The notes beneath the pieces are model-generated. The model was not told the origin of the DNA. It worked only from the letters and a program-made list of their open reading frames with translations, and made no database searches. A program made the position numbers and the translations under genes. 25,930 nt of DNA from a virus. Below are positions 19,509-25,930 of the stretch, piece after piece (position 1 is the stretch's first letter; every line of letters begins with the position of its first letter). The stretch is from IMG/VR virus record IMGVR_UViG_3300021424_000211, positions 1-25,930 of that record, one strand, 5' to 3'.

Positions 19509-19910
19509 TTATTCCTGCTGTTCAGGAGTTGAAGCAGGCGCTTCTTGAGCAGCCTCTTGAGCGTGAGCCCGAGAATTCACCATGTCAGTCATGTCTTTCT
19601 TGATGAATTCTGCAGCTCCTAACTTTACGTAATAGTTCTTTATCGATTCTTCTTCTACTGACCGCAAAGAACTCATGACGTTGTTGAGAACTTGGTGTCC
19701 CACATCGCATGACTCTTTTGTGATCTTGTCAGAAGATAGCAAATTCTGCAGTTCAGCGCTTTGAGTGCTGACGAATCTCTGAATGTACAGCAGCGTATCT
19801 TTAGCGCAAACAGCATAGGCTTCGAGCTTCTTTAACTCTTCGACGTGCTGATTAAGTTCATCGCTTCTCTTTGCAAGTAATTGGCTGTAGAAATCATTAA
19901 GGGTAGACAT
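19509..19910 (-). CDS. Helical protein of unknown function
   Basis: 133 residues, almost entirely helical: MSTLNDFYSQLLAKRSDELN, then HVEELKKLEAYAVCAKDTLL, then EEESIKNYYVKLGAAEFIKK. The C terminus is an Ala/Gln/Glu/Pro-rich tail (EAAQEAPASTPEQQE). A long three-helix coiled coil is likely. No domain is recognised. It lies downstream of the tagged gene at 20002 on the same strand, separated by a terminator, and may have its own promoter in 19911-19942. Confidence 0.65.
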   Translation of the reverse strand: MSTLNDFYSQLLAKRSDELNQHVEELKKLEAYAVCAKDTLLYIQRFVSTQSAELQNLLSSDKITKESCDVGHQVLNNVMSSLRSVEEESIKNYYVKLGAAEFIKKDMTDMVNSRAHAQEAAQEAPASTPEQQE

Positions 19911-19942
19911 ATGGGTTAAAATAATGTCAAAAAAAGAAAAGT

Positions 19943-19968
19943 AAAAAGCCTCGAAACAACTTCGAGGC
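19943..19968 (-). terminator. Rho-independent terminator (minus strand)
   Basis: A perfect 8-bp stem GCCTCGAA/TTCGAGGC (19948-19955 with 19961-19968) with a 5-base loop. On the minus strand it is followed by TTTTT. It ends transcription of the tagged gene at 20002, 34 bases after its stop. Confidence 0.85.
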
Positions 19969-20001
19969 CCTAATTTAATTTTACCTATCTTTTAGATTTA
20001 T

Positions 20002-20532
20002 TTATTTTTTCTTCTTTTTCTTCTTGCCAACATTTAATGTTTTTGGATAACCTTTTTGACCCGGCTTCAGCGGCGGCTTATTTGCGCGTCGGCGGGCGTG
20101 AATGTTACGCCAGAGACTTTCGTCTAGATCTTCTTCTTTTGCTTCGTAATCAACAAAACCTTCTTCAAAGCCATCTTCAAGATCATCTTCGTCACAATAC
20201 ATATGCATCTTTGGTTCCATATATGATAAAACCTGATTTAAATTTTCATATGCTGTTGTGACGTGAGCTTGAACCCAAGCAGGAAGTTGATCATCATTAT
20301 CTAACATGTCGCAGAGCATGATAGAAATTTCTTTTACTCTATGCAGCTGAGATTTTGCCATTAAACCTTCAGCATCGTTTGCATGACCATCTTCATGTCC
20401 ATGCAAAAAAAATTCTGAATCATCTTCGTCGTCTAGGTATTCGTCGTAGTGTTCAAAGTTGTGGTCATCACTAAGGTTCGAAGCTGCAGCTTCGCTTATT
20501 AATTTTCTTAATTGCTTTGCTGTGAGTCTCAT
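20002..20532 (-). CDS. Tagged virion-type protein with conserved helical domain and poly-Lys tail
   Basis: 176 residues. MRLTAKQLRKLISEAAASNL is the shared tag, ending I-S-E followed by Ala. A very acidic section follows (DEYLDDEDDSEFFLHG). The core (residues 55-115: LMAKSQLHRVKEISIMLCDM, then DQLPAWVQAHVTTAYENLNQ) resembles a helical domain widespread in marine phage and virus proteins (AKSQLY-x-I...DD-x-QLPEWVQSKIT). The next part, ESLWRNIHARRRANKPPLKP, is another recurring segment, and the end is seven Lys. I infer an internal or scaffold-type virion protein. Its message ends at the terminator at 19943-19968. Confidence 0.8.
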   Translation of the reverse strand: MRLTAKQLRKLISEAAASNLSDDHNFEHYDEYLDDEDDSEFFLHGHEDGHANDAEGLMAKSQLHRVKEISIMLCDMLDNDDQLPAWVQAHVTTAYENLNQVLSYMEPKMHMYCDEDDLEDGFEEGFVDYEAKEEDLDESLWRNIHARRRANKPPLKPGQKGYPKTLNVGKKKKKKK

Positions 20533-20611
20533 GTAATTCCTTGAAGAAAAAATATAATCTTGACATAAATATACAGCCTACTAAGTGTTTAGGCTTGTTT
20601 TAACGCTAACT

Positions 20612-20884
20612 GTGAAGAATAAAATTCAATGTAAAAAATTTAACAAAGGAGACATGTTAGTCGTAAAAACTTTTGATGGACGCAACGCGCACGTCTGGTC
20701 GATGTCTTACGTGCCCAATCCAGACGTGGATATAGTAGACAGTCTTGAGGATGGGGACGTGTGTTTGTGTATATCTCATAGCCCGTATTTTAAGGGTTAT
20801 GCGATTGTGTTGACACACAATGGATTTTTAGGTTACGTGCATGAAGACTGCCTTAAAGACATTAATGAGTTATGTGTCGTGTGA
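20612..20884 (+). CDS. GDLV-family small protein, copy 9
   Basis: About 90 residues from GTG 20612; GTG 20585 is an alternative. The family start is KFNKGDMLVVKTFDGRN, the middle LEDGDVCLCISHSPYFKGYA, and the end LTHNGFLGYVHEDCLKDIN, parallel to the V-x-V/L...G...G-W/Y-x-x-x-x-L order of the other copies. It carries an insertion (residues 25-45). No clear Shine-Dalgarno. It lies far from the tandem cluster and is convergent with the HAD gene, overlapping its stop by 23 bases. Confidence 0.6.
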   Translation: MKNKIQCKKFNKGDMLVVKTFDGRNAHVWSMSYVPNPDVDIVDSLEDGDVCLCISHSPYFKGYAIVLTHNGFLGYVHEDCLKDINELCVV

Positions 20885-21416
20885 TTATTTTAACGTCTGG
20901 GTATTTGATCTTGAGGCGACTCACGGCGTCTATATTCTTTTGGCTGTCGTCAAAAAATTCTACAATATTAATCCCCTCATTTATCCTAGTCTCGATGTAA
21001 TCAGCTTTGGCTTGAGGATCTGAGCTACCTAGTGCAACTATTTGTGACACAGGAAGTTTGGCATCATTAAGAAACTCTTGTATCGGTGCAGCGTCCCCTC
21101 GCGCCGTTAAAATAACAGCTTCACCACCTGCGGTCAAAACATTGCGAAGAATTTTTACAGTCCACTTGATCTCTTTGGGATTTATGAGCTTAGAAAAGTC
21201 GCTGTAGTCAAACTTATCACCCATTCTAGGCTCGTACACGGCGTATTCACCGGGTGTTAGATCGAACTGTCTACCTAAAGCGTCTGACACATGGATCAAT
21301 GATGAAGTCTTCACTAACGTATCATCAAAGTCAAAAACACGAAGTTTTCTAAGGGTTTTCTTGACTTCTTTTTCTATTGATTCTCTAATGAATTTTCGAA
21401 GAAGCGTAGCAGACAT
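20862..21416 (-). CDS. HAD-family phosphatase with capsid-type N-terminal tag
   Basis: 184 residues. Residues 1-23 are the shared tag (MSATLLRKFIRESIEKEV, ending I-R-E). From residue 26 begins a HAD phosphatase: motif I RVFDFDDTLVKT (nucleophile Asp29, Asp31), motif II VILTARG (Thr104), motif III Lys137 in QAKADYIE, motif IV EFFDDSQKN (Asp156, Asp157). The LTARG motif and short cap resemble polynucleotide phosphatases such as the T4 PseT C-terminal domain, so a nucleic-acid 3'-phosphate is a fair but unproven substrate. The tag directly before a complete enzyme suggests it is packaged in the capsid and delivered with the DNA. Confidence 0.88.
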   Translation of the reverse strand: MSATLLRKFIRESIEKEVKKTLRKLRVFDFDDTLVKTSSLIHVSDALGRQFDLTPGEYAVYEPRMGDKFDYSDFSKLINPKEIKWTVKILRNVLTAGGEAVILTARGDAAPIQEFLNDAKLPVSQIVALGSSDPQAKADYIETRINEGINIVEFFDDSQKNIDAVSRLKIKYPDVKIITRHITH

Positions 21417-21496
21417 GTTTCTTTAAATAACTAATTAAATTGTAGATTTTATCATTTTAATTTTACAAATTATTCTGGTTGAATTCCATAAACACT

Positions 21497-21943
21497 ATGA
21501 CAAGGTTGGACGTCATTCAGGAGAGATCTTGCGGAGAGTGCACTAAATGCTGTGAAGGCTGGTTGTCTGCCAACATTCGCGGACACGAGATGCATCCAGG
21601 CAAGCCCTGTTTCTTCTTGGCTGACGGCAAGTGCACTGACTATGAAGCGCGGCCCAATACGTGCAAAGTCTACAACTGCGCGTGGAAGACTGAACCTGAA
21701 GTGTTTCCGGCGTGGATGAGACCCGACAGAATTGGCGTGATCATCAGCAAGATTGTGTTACCGTCTCGTGCTGATCTTTCTCACTACGAAGTCGCTGAAA
21801 GCGGTGGTAAGCTCGATGTGAAGACCCTCAACTGGCTTGTTCAGTGGAGTTTAGACAAGAATATCAACCTCTTCTACGAGATCGAGGGTAAACATCACGC
21901 AATTGGTAGCCCTGCATTCAAGCAGTCGATGTCTGGGAAGTGA
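21497..21943 (+). CDS. YkgJ-type cysteine-cluster protein
   Basis: 148 residues from ATG 21497 (a TTG at 21479 would add six). The N-terminal CGECTKCCEGW is the C-x-x-C-x-x-C-C motif of the YkgJ family of putative zinc- or iron-chelating proteins. It continues with KPCFFLADGKCTDYEARPNT and CKVYNCAW, the other conserved cysteines. Bacterial relatives are common but poorly understood; an Fe-S or zinc cluster is expected. The C-terminal part (residues 75-148) is phage-specific. No Shine-Dalgarno is evident. It overlaps the convergent gene at 21918 by 26 bases. Confidence 0.82.
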   Translation: MTRLDVIQERSCGECTKCCEGWLSANIRGHEMHPGKPCFFLADGKCTDYEARPNTCKVYNCAWKTEPEVFPAWMRPDRIGVIISKIVLPSRADLSHYEVAESGGKLDVKTLNWLVQWSLDKNINLFYEIEGKHHAIGSPAFKQSMSGK

Positions 21944-22400
21944 CCCACCAATCAGGTGCCTTGCTGAATCGCCACCGAGCGAAACGAACTTTCTCACCGA
22001 TGTAATAGGCGCGGTACGACGACACAGGGTCTCCTCTATGATACTGTTTGTCTTTAATAGCTATCGCAAAAGGAGTCATGGGAATAACAGGCAGATTTTT
22101 CGGAATATTCTCAGCACACCACACAGCAGCATCATGAGCCTTGTGGCGCCTTCCGTAACGTCTTGTATACTCTTCGAAGAGAGACAGCGCGTGCTTTGAC
22201 AGCCACTTATAGTTTTCCACAGAACTTCTCGTCCACACAGTGCACGGGTGATTGTAGTGAGTTCTCTTCCACGGAGCATCACCGGGTGGGTGAGCAGCAC
22301 ACAGCATTTGTGTGGCTTCTAGACACATTTTTACAACGTGTTTATCGCAGTGGTCCCGCGCCGCCAGATCGGGATCAAGATTGAGAACAAAGATATTCAC
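21918..22400 (-). CDS. Pyrimidine-dimer glycosylase-like phage protein
   Basis: 160 residues from GTG 22400; the frame extends upstream to 22520 but that part overlaps the divergent gene and looks non-coding. It reads NIFVLNLDPDLAARDHCDKH, then VVKMCLEATQMLCAAH, then YNHPCTVWTRSSVENYKWLS, then EEYTRRYGRRHKAHD, and later TPFAIAIKD. This family is common in marine phages and often annotated as pyrimidine-dimer DNA glycosylase-like because of distant similarity to T4 DenV; the activity is not certain. Conserved His, Cys and Arg residues suggest an enzyme. A role in DNA repair would suit sunlit waters. Confidence 0.75.
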   Translation of the reverse strand: MNIFVLNLDPDLAARDHCDKHVVKMCLEATQMLCAAHPPGDAPWKRTHYNHPCTVWTRSSVENYKWLSKHALSLFEEYTRRYGRRHKAHDAAVWCAENIPKNLPVIPMTPFAIAIKDKQYHRGDPVSSYRAYYIGEKVRFARWRFSKAPDWWVTSQTSTA

Positions 22401-22458
22401 TTGTTCTATTGTAGGCGAGAGAGAGGTACAATGTACTAACGAGTTAAGTTTTAGAATC

Positions 22459-22698
22459 ATGCGCATAGCAAAGGGCGACCTCGTGGTCGTGAGCAAGAAC
22501 GTCGAGCGAGGAAACAACACGATGTCTCAATTTAACATCGACAATCAAAAGCTCGACATCTTAAAGCTGGAAAAAGGCAGTATAGGCATCGTGTTAGAAG
22601 CACACGAGAGATCCGGCTGGATGTCAAAATATAAAGTGCTATTCGAGTCTGGGTGCTCTTTTTGGCTGTGGAACGAAGAGATTGAACTTGTCAAATGA
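22459..22698 (+). CDS. GDLV-family small protein, copy 10
   Basis: 79 residues from ATG 22459, chosen because it places RIAKGDLVVVSKNVER at the start as in the rest of the family. The middle is LEKGSIGIVLEAHERSG and the end KYKVLFESGCSFWLWNEEIE, a near-perfect match to copy 5 (RVKVLYDSGMWWCNDADI). An insertion at residues 18-38 is rich in Asn and Gln. TACAAT (22427-22432) is a possible -10. It overlaps the convergent gene at 22691 by eight bases. Confidence 0.75.
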   Translation: MRIAKGDLVVVSKNVERGNNTMSQFNIDNQKLDILKLEKGSIGIVLEAHERSGWMSKYKVLFESGCSFWLWNEEIELVK

Positions 22699-22948
22699 TG
22701 TCTTGATTGATATTTGAGTTTAATAAACTGTAAAGAGTGCTTTTCACTGAATCATATAGCGCTTGCTCAAATTCTACATCCACCAAGTCTATCTTATTAT
22801 TTTCTTTCACAATAAAGTTACCTGACGTATCTATGAAACCTAAAGAATAGTGAATTGTAACTTGACGACTCTCAGGTGTGACTGTAAATTGAGTTATTTT
22901 GGCTGTGTCTATAACGACGGTTTGTGGTGTGTTGAGTGTTAATGGCAT
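22691..22948 (-). CDS. Small protein beside the tail fibre gene
   Basis: 85 residues, mainly beta: MPLTLNTPQTVVIDTAKITQ, then FTVTPESRQVTIHYSLGFID, then a helix at the end (EQALYDSVKSTLYSLLNS). The strand-rich first part resembles small structural proteins or fibre-associated proteins of T4-like phages. It lies 29 bases downstream of the large fibre gene on the same strand and is probably expressed with it. No known family. Confidence 0.65.
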   Translation of the reverse strand: MPLTLNTPQTVVIDTAKITQFTVTPESRQVTIHYSLGFIDTSGNFIVKENNKIDLVDVEFEQALYDSVKSTLYSLLNSNINQDII

Positions 22949-22977
22949 ATATGTTTAGTCGAGTGTTCTTTTGCTCG

Positions 22978-25281
22978 TCATGCTCCGTGATATGTGCAAC
23001 AAATTAGAACTGATTTATAACCTCGTACTGGGTCAATTGGAACTGCCGAAAAATCAACTGCTTCGGTTGCTTTTGCTACGGTATAGCTATGCAACAAGTC
23101 ATCATCTTGCTTCATTCCATGCCCAGGCATGTCTGATGAGCAGATAAAGTCACCAATGTTAATGTTGCCACCTTGGTCCGTGACCAAAATGTGACCGTCA
23201 CCCAAGCAGAATATACTGTGGTAGTCTCTTAGAGATTCATCGGGAGCACTTGAAAAATCACCTGAATATGCTCCGAACACGGCAGGATCTTTAGCGGTTG
23301 ACGTTTTTTCGACGATGTACTCTACTTTCTTACTGCCAGCTGCTGACGTAGAGGCACTCACAATTTTTAAAATAGTTCCATATAATTTTTCCGTGCCAGA
23401 GTCGATTATCTTTGCATAATGGTCGCCTGTAAAAGCGCCGTAAGTAACTGTCGCACCAGAAAATGTTATATAACCTATATTATCACCATTTCCATCATGA
23501 ATACCTACAGCATAGTTTGTACCAGTTGATGCATCAGTGCCAGATTGAATATATAATCCATATCTATCTGCATTATTTCCATCATTAAATATACGAGCAG
23601 CCCAATTTGCAGAATGATTTGAAATTACATCTAATTTAACAGCTGGAGAGCTTGTTCCAATTCCAACTTTACCGCTTGAAGACGCATTGGATGTACCAAG
23701 AACAACTGTATTGTCAGAATTGCCTATACTTACTGTTCCGGCGCCGTTTATTCCAATATTAATATTATCACCATGAATTGCGCTAACACACGTACCAGCT
23801 CCAGTTCCATAATTTCCAATATTTATAGTTGTAACTGTTGACCCAGCACTATTTCCTAAATTTATAGCTTGTGTTGCTGCTGAGATGGAAGTCCCTATAT
23901 TAATAGTGCGAGAAGAGGCAGATGTTCCAATTGCAATAGCTCCAGTACCAGAGTCAAGTGTTAAAGATGATGCGCCTGTTGTTGCTCCAATAGTGACCGT
24001 TGATCTGCCTGCGCCGGCGCCGATGTTAATGGTTTGATTATTAAGAGTACTATTACCTGCGTTTCCAATGCTAATCGTATTTGCTGCTGTCGATTGACCG
24101 ACAGTGATTGTTCCTGTGCCGGATGATGATCCAATAGAATAAGTCGTAGTCGTGGCACCGGTTAAAGATATATTGGCAGTCCCAGCTGTCAGGATTAGGC
24201 CAGAAGCCCCGATAGCATTTCCAATGCTCACGAGCGCTTTCCCAGTACCTGTAGCCGATGTTGCTATGTTGACTGTCTGCGTAGCTCCCGACGCGGTCGT
24301 ACCAGCTCCTATGCTGATCGTATTAGATGCAGTTGACTGACCTATAGTTATTGTGCCTGTTCCGTTCGACGCGCCTACTGTGTAATTGCTACCTGGGGAT
24401 CCTGTCAAGATGAGATTTGAAGATCCCGCAGAGAGTGAAACTGGGCCGCCGCCCGCTGCACTAAAGACGTCTGTTTGATCAGACGTAAATAATCTGTAGC
24501 CGTCGGAGCTAGTGTTAGCAATCTTAAATGCGCCGCCAATTTGCCCTATACTCCAGTGCACAACGTTGGTGTCCCCCAATTTTATTCCTGTTCCATTTGT
24601 AATTGTCTTCGAATTAAGAATATCTCCTACTCGAATCCACGCCCCTTCAACTTCTAACGTTGGGTACGTGGTTGCATCTACTGAACCGGACACGTGTAGA
24701 GGCGAGTTTTGTGTACCGGTGTTTCTAATACCAACGTTACCAGTAAATGTAGTGCCGCTGACCGTCGCAACGATCGAATCGTCAATAGATAAGGTAGCAT
24801 CTCCAGATGCTGCGCCACCTGTGAGGCCAGTTCCTGCAATTACAGCAGTGATGTCACCGCTTCCACCACCCCCTGACGCAGTAGACGATATCGTGATAGC
24901 ACCGTTCGAGGCAGAAGATATAGAGACATTGCTGCCTGCGATCAGATAAGAAGTCCCATCAGAAAGCTTCGTGAGAGAACCGCTGAGACCTGCACCAAAT
25001 GTTGCAGGCATCTGAAAAGCTGAAATTCCTGCAACTATAAGTGTGTCGCTAGACGAATCGCCAAGCGTGACGTTGCCATCCGTCACAAGTGAGCCAGAAA
25101 TTTTAGCTGCCCCACCAAAGACAGACTTTGAAGATTCTGAACCCGACACGAAGAAAACTGCATCTGAGCCGAGTCTCGGAAACTGTGCGCTGGGTGAGTT
25201 AGAGATGACGACGCTGCCCGTGATGCCTATCTTAGAACTATCGCCGCTTGACCCAGAAATATTGTTCGTTATTAGAGCCAT
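22978..25281 (-). CDS. Large repetitive tail fibre protein
   Basis: 767 residues, rich in Gly, Ser, Thr and Ile. Short strands of the form T-I-x-I-G or V-x-I-G recur every 10-15 residues between about 290 and 540 (for example TINIGAGAGR, TVTIGATTGA, TISIGNAGN), which suggests a trimeric beta-helix or beta-prism shaft. One unit of about 81 residues is duplicated. The N-terminal part (residues 1-130) has similar repeats (TDGNVTLGDSSSDTLIV). The C-terminal 120 residues (GHILVTDQGGNINIGDFICS, then GMKQDDDLLHSYTVAKATE) resemble the end of other marine phage fibres, a likely trimer tip. It would bind a host receptor. The gene is followed by a small neighbour and separated upstream from the next fibre by a terminator. 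Confidence 0.88.
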   Translation of the reverse strand: MALITNNISGSSGDSSKIGITGSVVISNSPSAQFPRLGSDAVFFVSGSESSKSVFGGAAKISGSLVTDGNVTLGDSSSDTLIVAGISAFQMPATFGAGLSGSLTKLSDGTSYLIAGSNVSISSASNGAITISSTASGGGGSGDITAVIAGTGLTGGAASGDATLSIDDSIVATVSGTTFTGNVGIRNTGTQNSPLHVSGSVDATTYPTLEVEGAWIRVGDILNSKTITNGTGIKLGDTNVVHWSIGQIGGAFKIANTSSDGYRLFTSDQTDVFSAAGGGPVSLSAGSSNLILTGSPGSNYTVGASNGTGTITIGQSTASNTISIGAGTTASGATQTVNIATSATGTGKALVSIGNAIGASGLILTAGTANISLTGATTTTYSIGSSSGTGTITVGQSTAANTISIGNAGNSTLNNQTINIGAGAGRSTVTIGATTGASSLTLDSGTGAIAIGTSASSRTINIGTSISAATQAINLGNSAGSTVTTINIGNYGTGAGTCVSAIHGDNINIGINGAGTVSIGNSDNTVVLGTSNASSSGKVGIGTSSPAVKLDVISNHSANWAARIFNDGNNADRYGLYIQSGTDASTGTNYAVGIHDGNGDNIGYITFSGATVTYGAFTGDHYAKIIDSGTEKLYGTILKIVSASTSAAGSKKVEYIVEKTSTAKDPAVFGAYSGDFSSAPDESLRDYHSIFCLGDGHILVTDQGGNINIGDFICSSDMPGHGMKQDDDLLHSYTVAKATEAVDFSAVPIDPVRGYKSVLICCTYHGA
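23905..24390 (-). repeat. Tandem duplication of about 243 bp inside the fibre gene
   Basis: Two successive units encode parallel sequences: SNYTVGASNGTGTITIGQST and TYSIGSSSGTGTITVGQST, followed by TISIG and then GASGLILTAGT against GASSLTLDSGT. The matching Tyr codons are at 24384 and 24141, a period of 243 bases or 81 residues. The copies have diverged at the DNA level. Boundaries are approximate. Confidence 0.7.
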
Positions 25282-25330
25282 GAGAATTATTCGTCTATTG
25301 TATTTATTCTCTAAGAGACAAATAGAGCCA

Positions 25331-25363
25331 CAAAAACAAAAAGGGACAGCTTACGCCGTCCCT
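25331..25363 (-). terminator. Rho-independent terminator between the two fibre genes
   Basis: On the minus strand, AGGGACGGC pairs with GCTGTCCCT (9 bp, one G-T wobble) around a GTAA loop and is followed by TTTTTGTTTTTG. It lies 25 bases after the stop of the partial fibre gene at 25388 and just upstream of the 25281 start. Confidence 0.92.
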
Positions 25364-25387
25364 CTCTGTCAGTAGCCTAGACTAGTC

Positions 25388-25930
25388 TCACTCGGCGGGA
25401 TCGGGATCAACGATCTCTTCGAGAACGAACTTGTACATCTTACCGGTGTGGTTGTTGCGGATGGAGAGGTAGGATTCCTCTTCGATCACGGTCCAATTTC
25501 CTCTCTCGTTGCGGAGGTGTAAGTCGCCCGTGTATATGTTGTTCCACCTTGCAGAGGGTGACCCTAAGTTATAGAGTCTGTCTGAAGACGGTAGAACGTT
25601 TGAAGCCACCACGCCGTTAAAGGTAACAAGATCGTCAGATGCGTTACCTAGTGTAGTTGAACCTCCAACAGTTAAGTTTCCGGAGATCGATCCGTGGCCT
25701 TCTAAAGTTGTCGTCACAGCTGCACCCACGAAGGTGGTCGTTCCGTTGACTGTGACTGTGTCGGCCGCGGCATCGCCGAGAACAGTGTTGCCAGTAGAAG
25801 TCAACGTTGTTGTAGAGATACCTCCGTTGTGTGTTGTTTGGCCGGTGAAGGTCGAGGTGCTAGAGGCTAAGACTCTACCAAAAGAGCCAGTAGCTGCTGT
25901 GATTGTCGAACTTGGTGAATTTACACCGCC
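25388..25930 (-). CDS. Tail fibre protein, C-terminal part (partial)
   Basis: The minus-strand frame is open from the window edge (25930) to the stop at 25388, so at least 180 residues of a longer protein. It is made of repeated short strands: TTTFVGAAVTTTLEGHGSIS and NLTVGGSTTLGNASDDLVTF. The C-terminal section DRLYNLGSPSARWNNIYTGD, then NERGNWTVIEEESYLSIRNN and TGKMYKFVLEEI, is a very common ending of fibres in T4-like marine phages. It is followed by a strong terminator. It should form the distal part of a tail fibre or whisker; the N-terminal attachment part is outside the window. Confidence 0.9.
   Translation of the reverse strand, partial: GGVNSPSSTITAATGSFGRVLASSTSTFTGQTTHNGGISTTTLTSTGNTVLGDAAADTVTVNGTTTFVGAAVTTTLEGHGSISGNLTVGGSTTLGNASDDLVTFNGVVASNVLPSSDRLYNLGSPSARWNNIYTGDLHLRNERGNWTVIEEESYLSIRNNHTGKMYKFVLEEIVDPDPAE

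Noticed and set aside
1-25930. CRISPR arrays, insertion sequences, integrase or attachment sites
   Set aside because: No regularly spaced direct repeats, transposase motifs or recombinase genes were seen anywhere in the window.

Overview
The window looks like part of a large tailed-phage genome, probably a T4-like or jumbo-type myovirus of a Gram-negative, plausibly aquatic, host. Genes are packed tightly on both strands and the strand changes more than a dozen times. Many genes are small and of unknown function. Clear viral genes are tail-fibre genes, a GH24 endolysin, an ATP-dependent DNA ligase, a ClpP-type protease, a phage-type sigma factor and several proteins with a T4-like capsid-targeting tag. 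The lipoprotein signal peptides and the endolysin type point to a Gram-negative host. I cannot name the host or the phage from sequence alone.

Layout. 1-2498: end of one gene, a tagged virion-type protein, then a run of small overlapping genes dominated by one 'GDLV' beta-barrel-like family. 2604-4661: small phage proteins, two cupins and a tagged protein on the minus strand. 4755-5781: SpeD-like decarboxylase, a Gly/Ser-rich lipoprotein with its terminator, and another tagged protein. 5793-6756: a candidate structured RNA and two overlapping minus-strand reading frames joined by a classic A AAA AAG slippery site. 6815-12050: small genes, isocitrate lyase, a lipoprotein, a ClpP-like protease, a conserved unknown and a zinc-ribbon protein, with two tiny membrane proteins on the opposite strand and one broken GDLV copy. 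12145-12840: a tRNA with CAU anticodon beside a minimal TilS. 12837-13532: endolysin. 13595-14585: deaminase, cyclic-phosphate receiver-like protein and an unknown gene, stop-start coupled. 14984-16698: a sigma factor that ends before region 4.2, and two genes later a separate region-4.2-like HTH protein. 16736-19445: DNA ligase and a HExxH/VWA protein. 19509-22948: small genes on alternating strands, including a tagged HAD phosphatase. 22978-25930: two tail-fibre genes on the minus strand, the second running off the window.

How the parts may work together. Three candidate systems stand out: (i) a tRNA(CAU) on a tRNA-Leu-like class II scaffold with its own lysidine synthetase, a possible phage route to AUA decoding; (ii) a split sigma factor analogous in layout to T4 gp55/gp33 or Bacillus SigO/RsoA; (iii) an N-terminal tag ending in an I-x-E site, like the T4 internal-protein capsid-targeting sequence, on five proteins including an enzyme. 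Isocitrate lyase and a SpeD homologue are the metabolic cargo. All functional statements are from reading motifs; no database search was possible.
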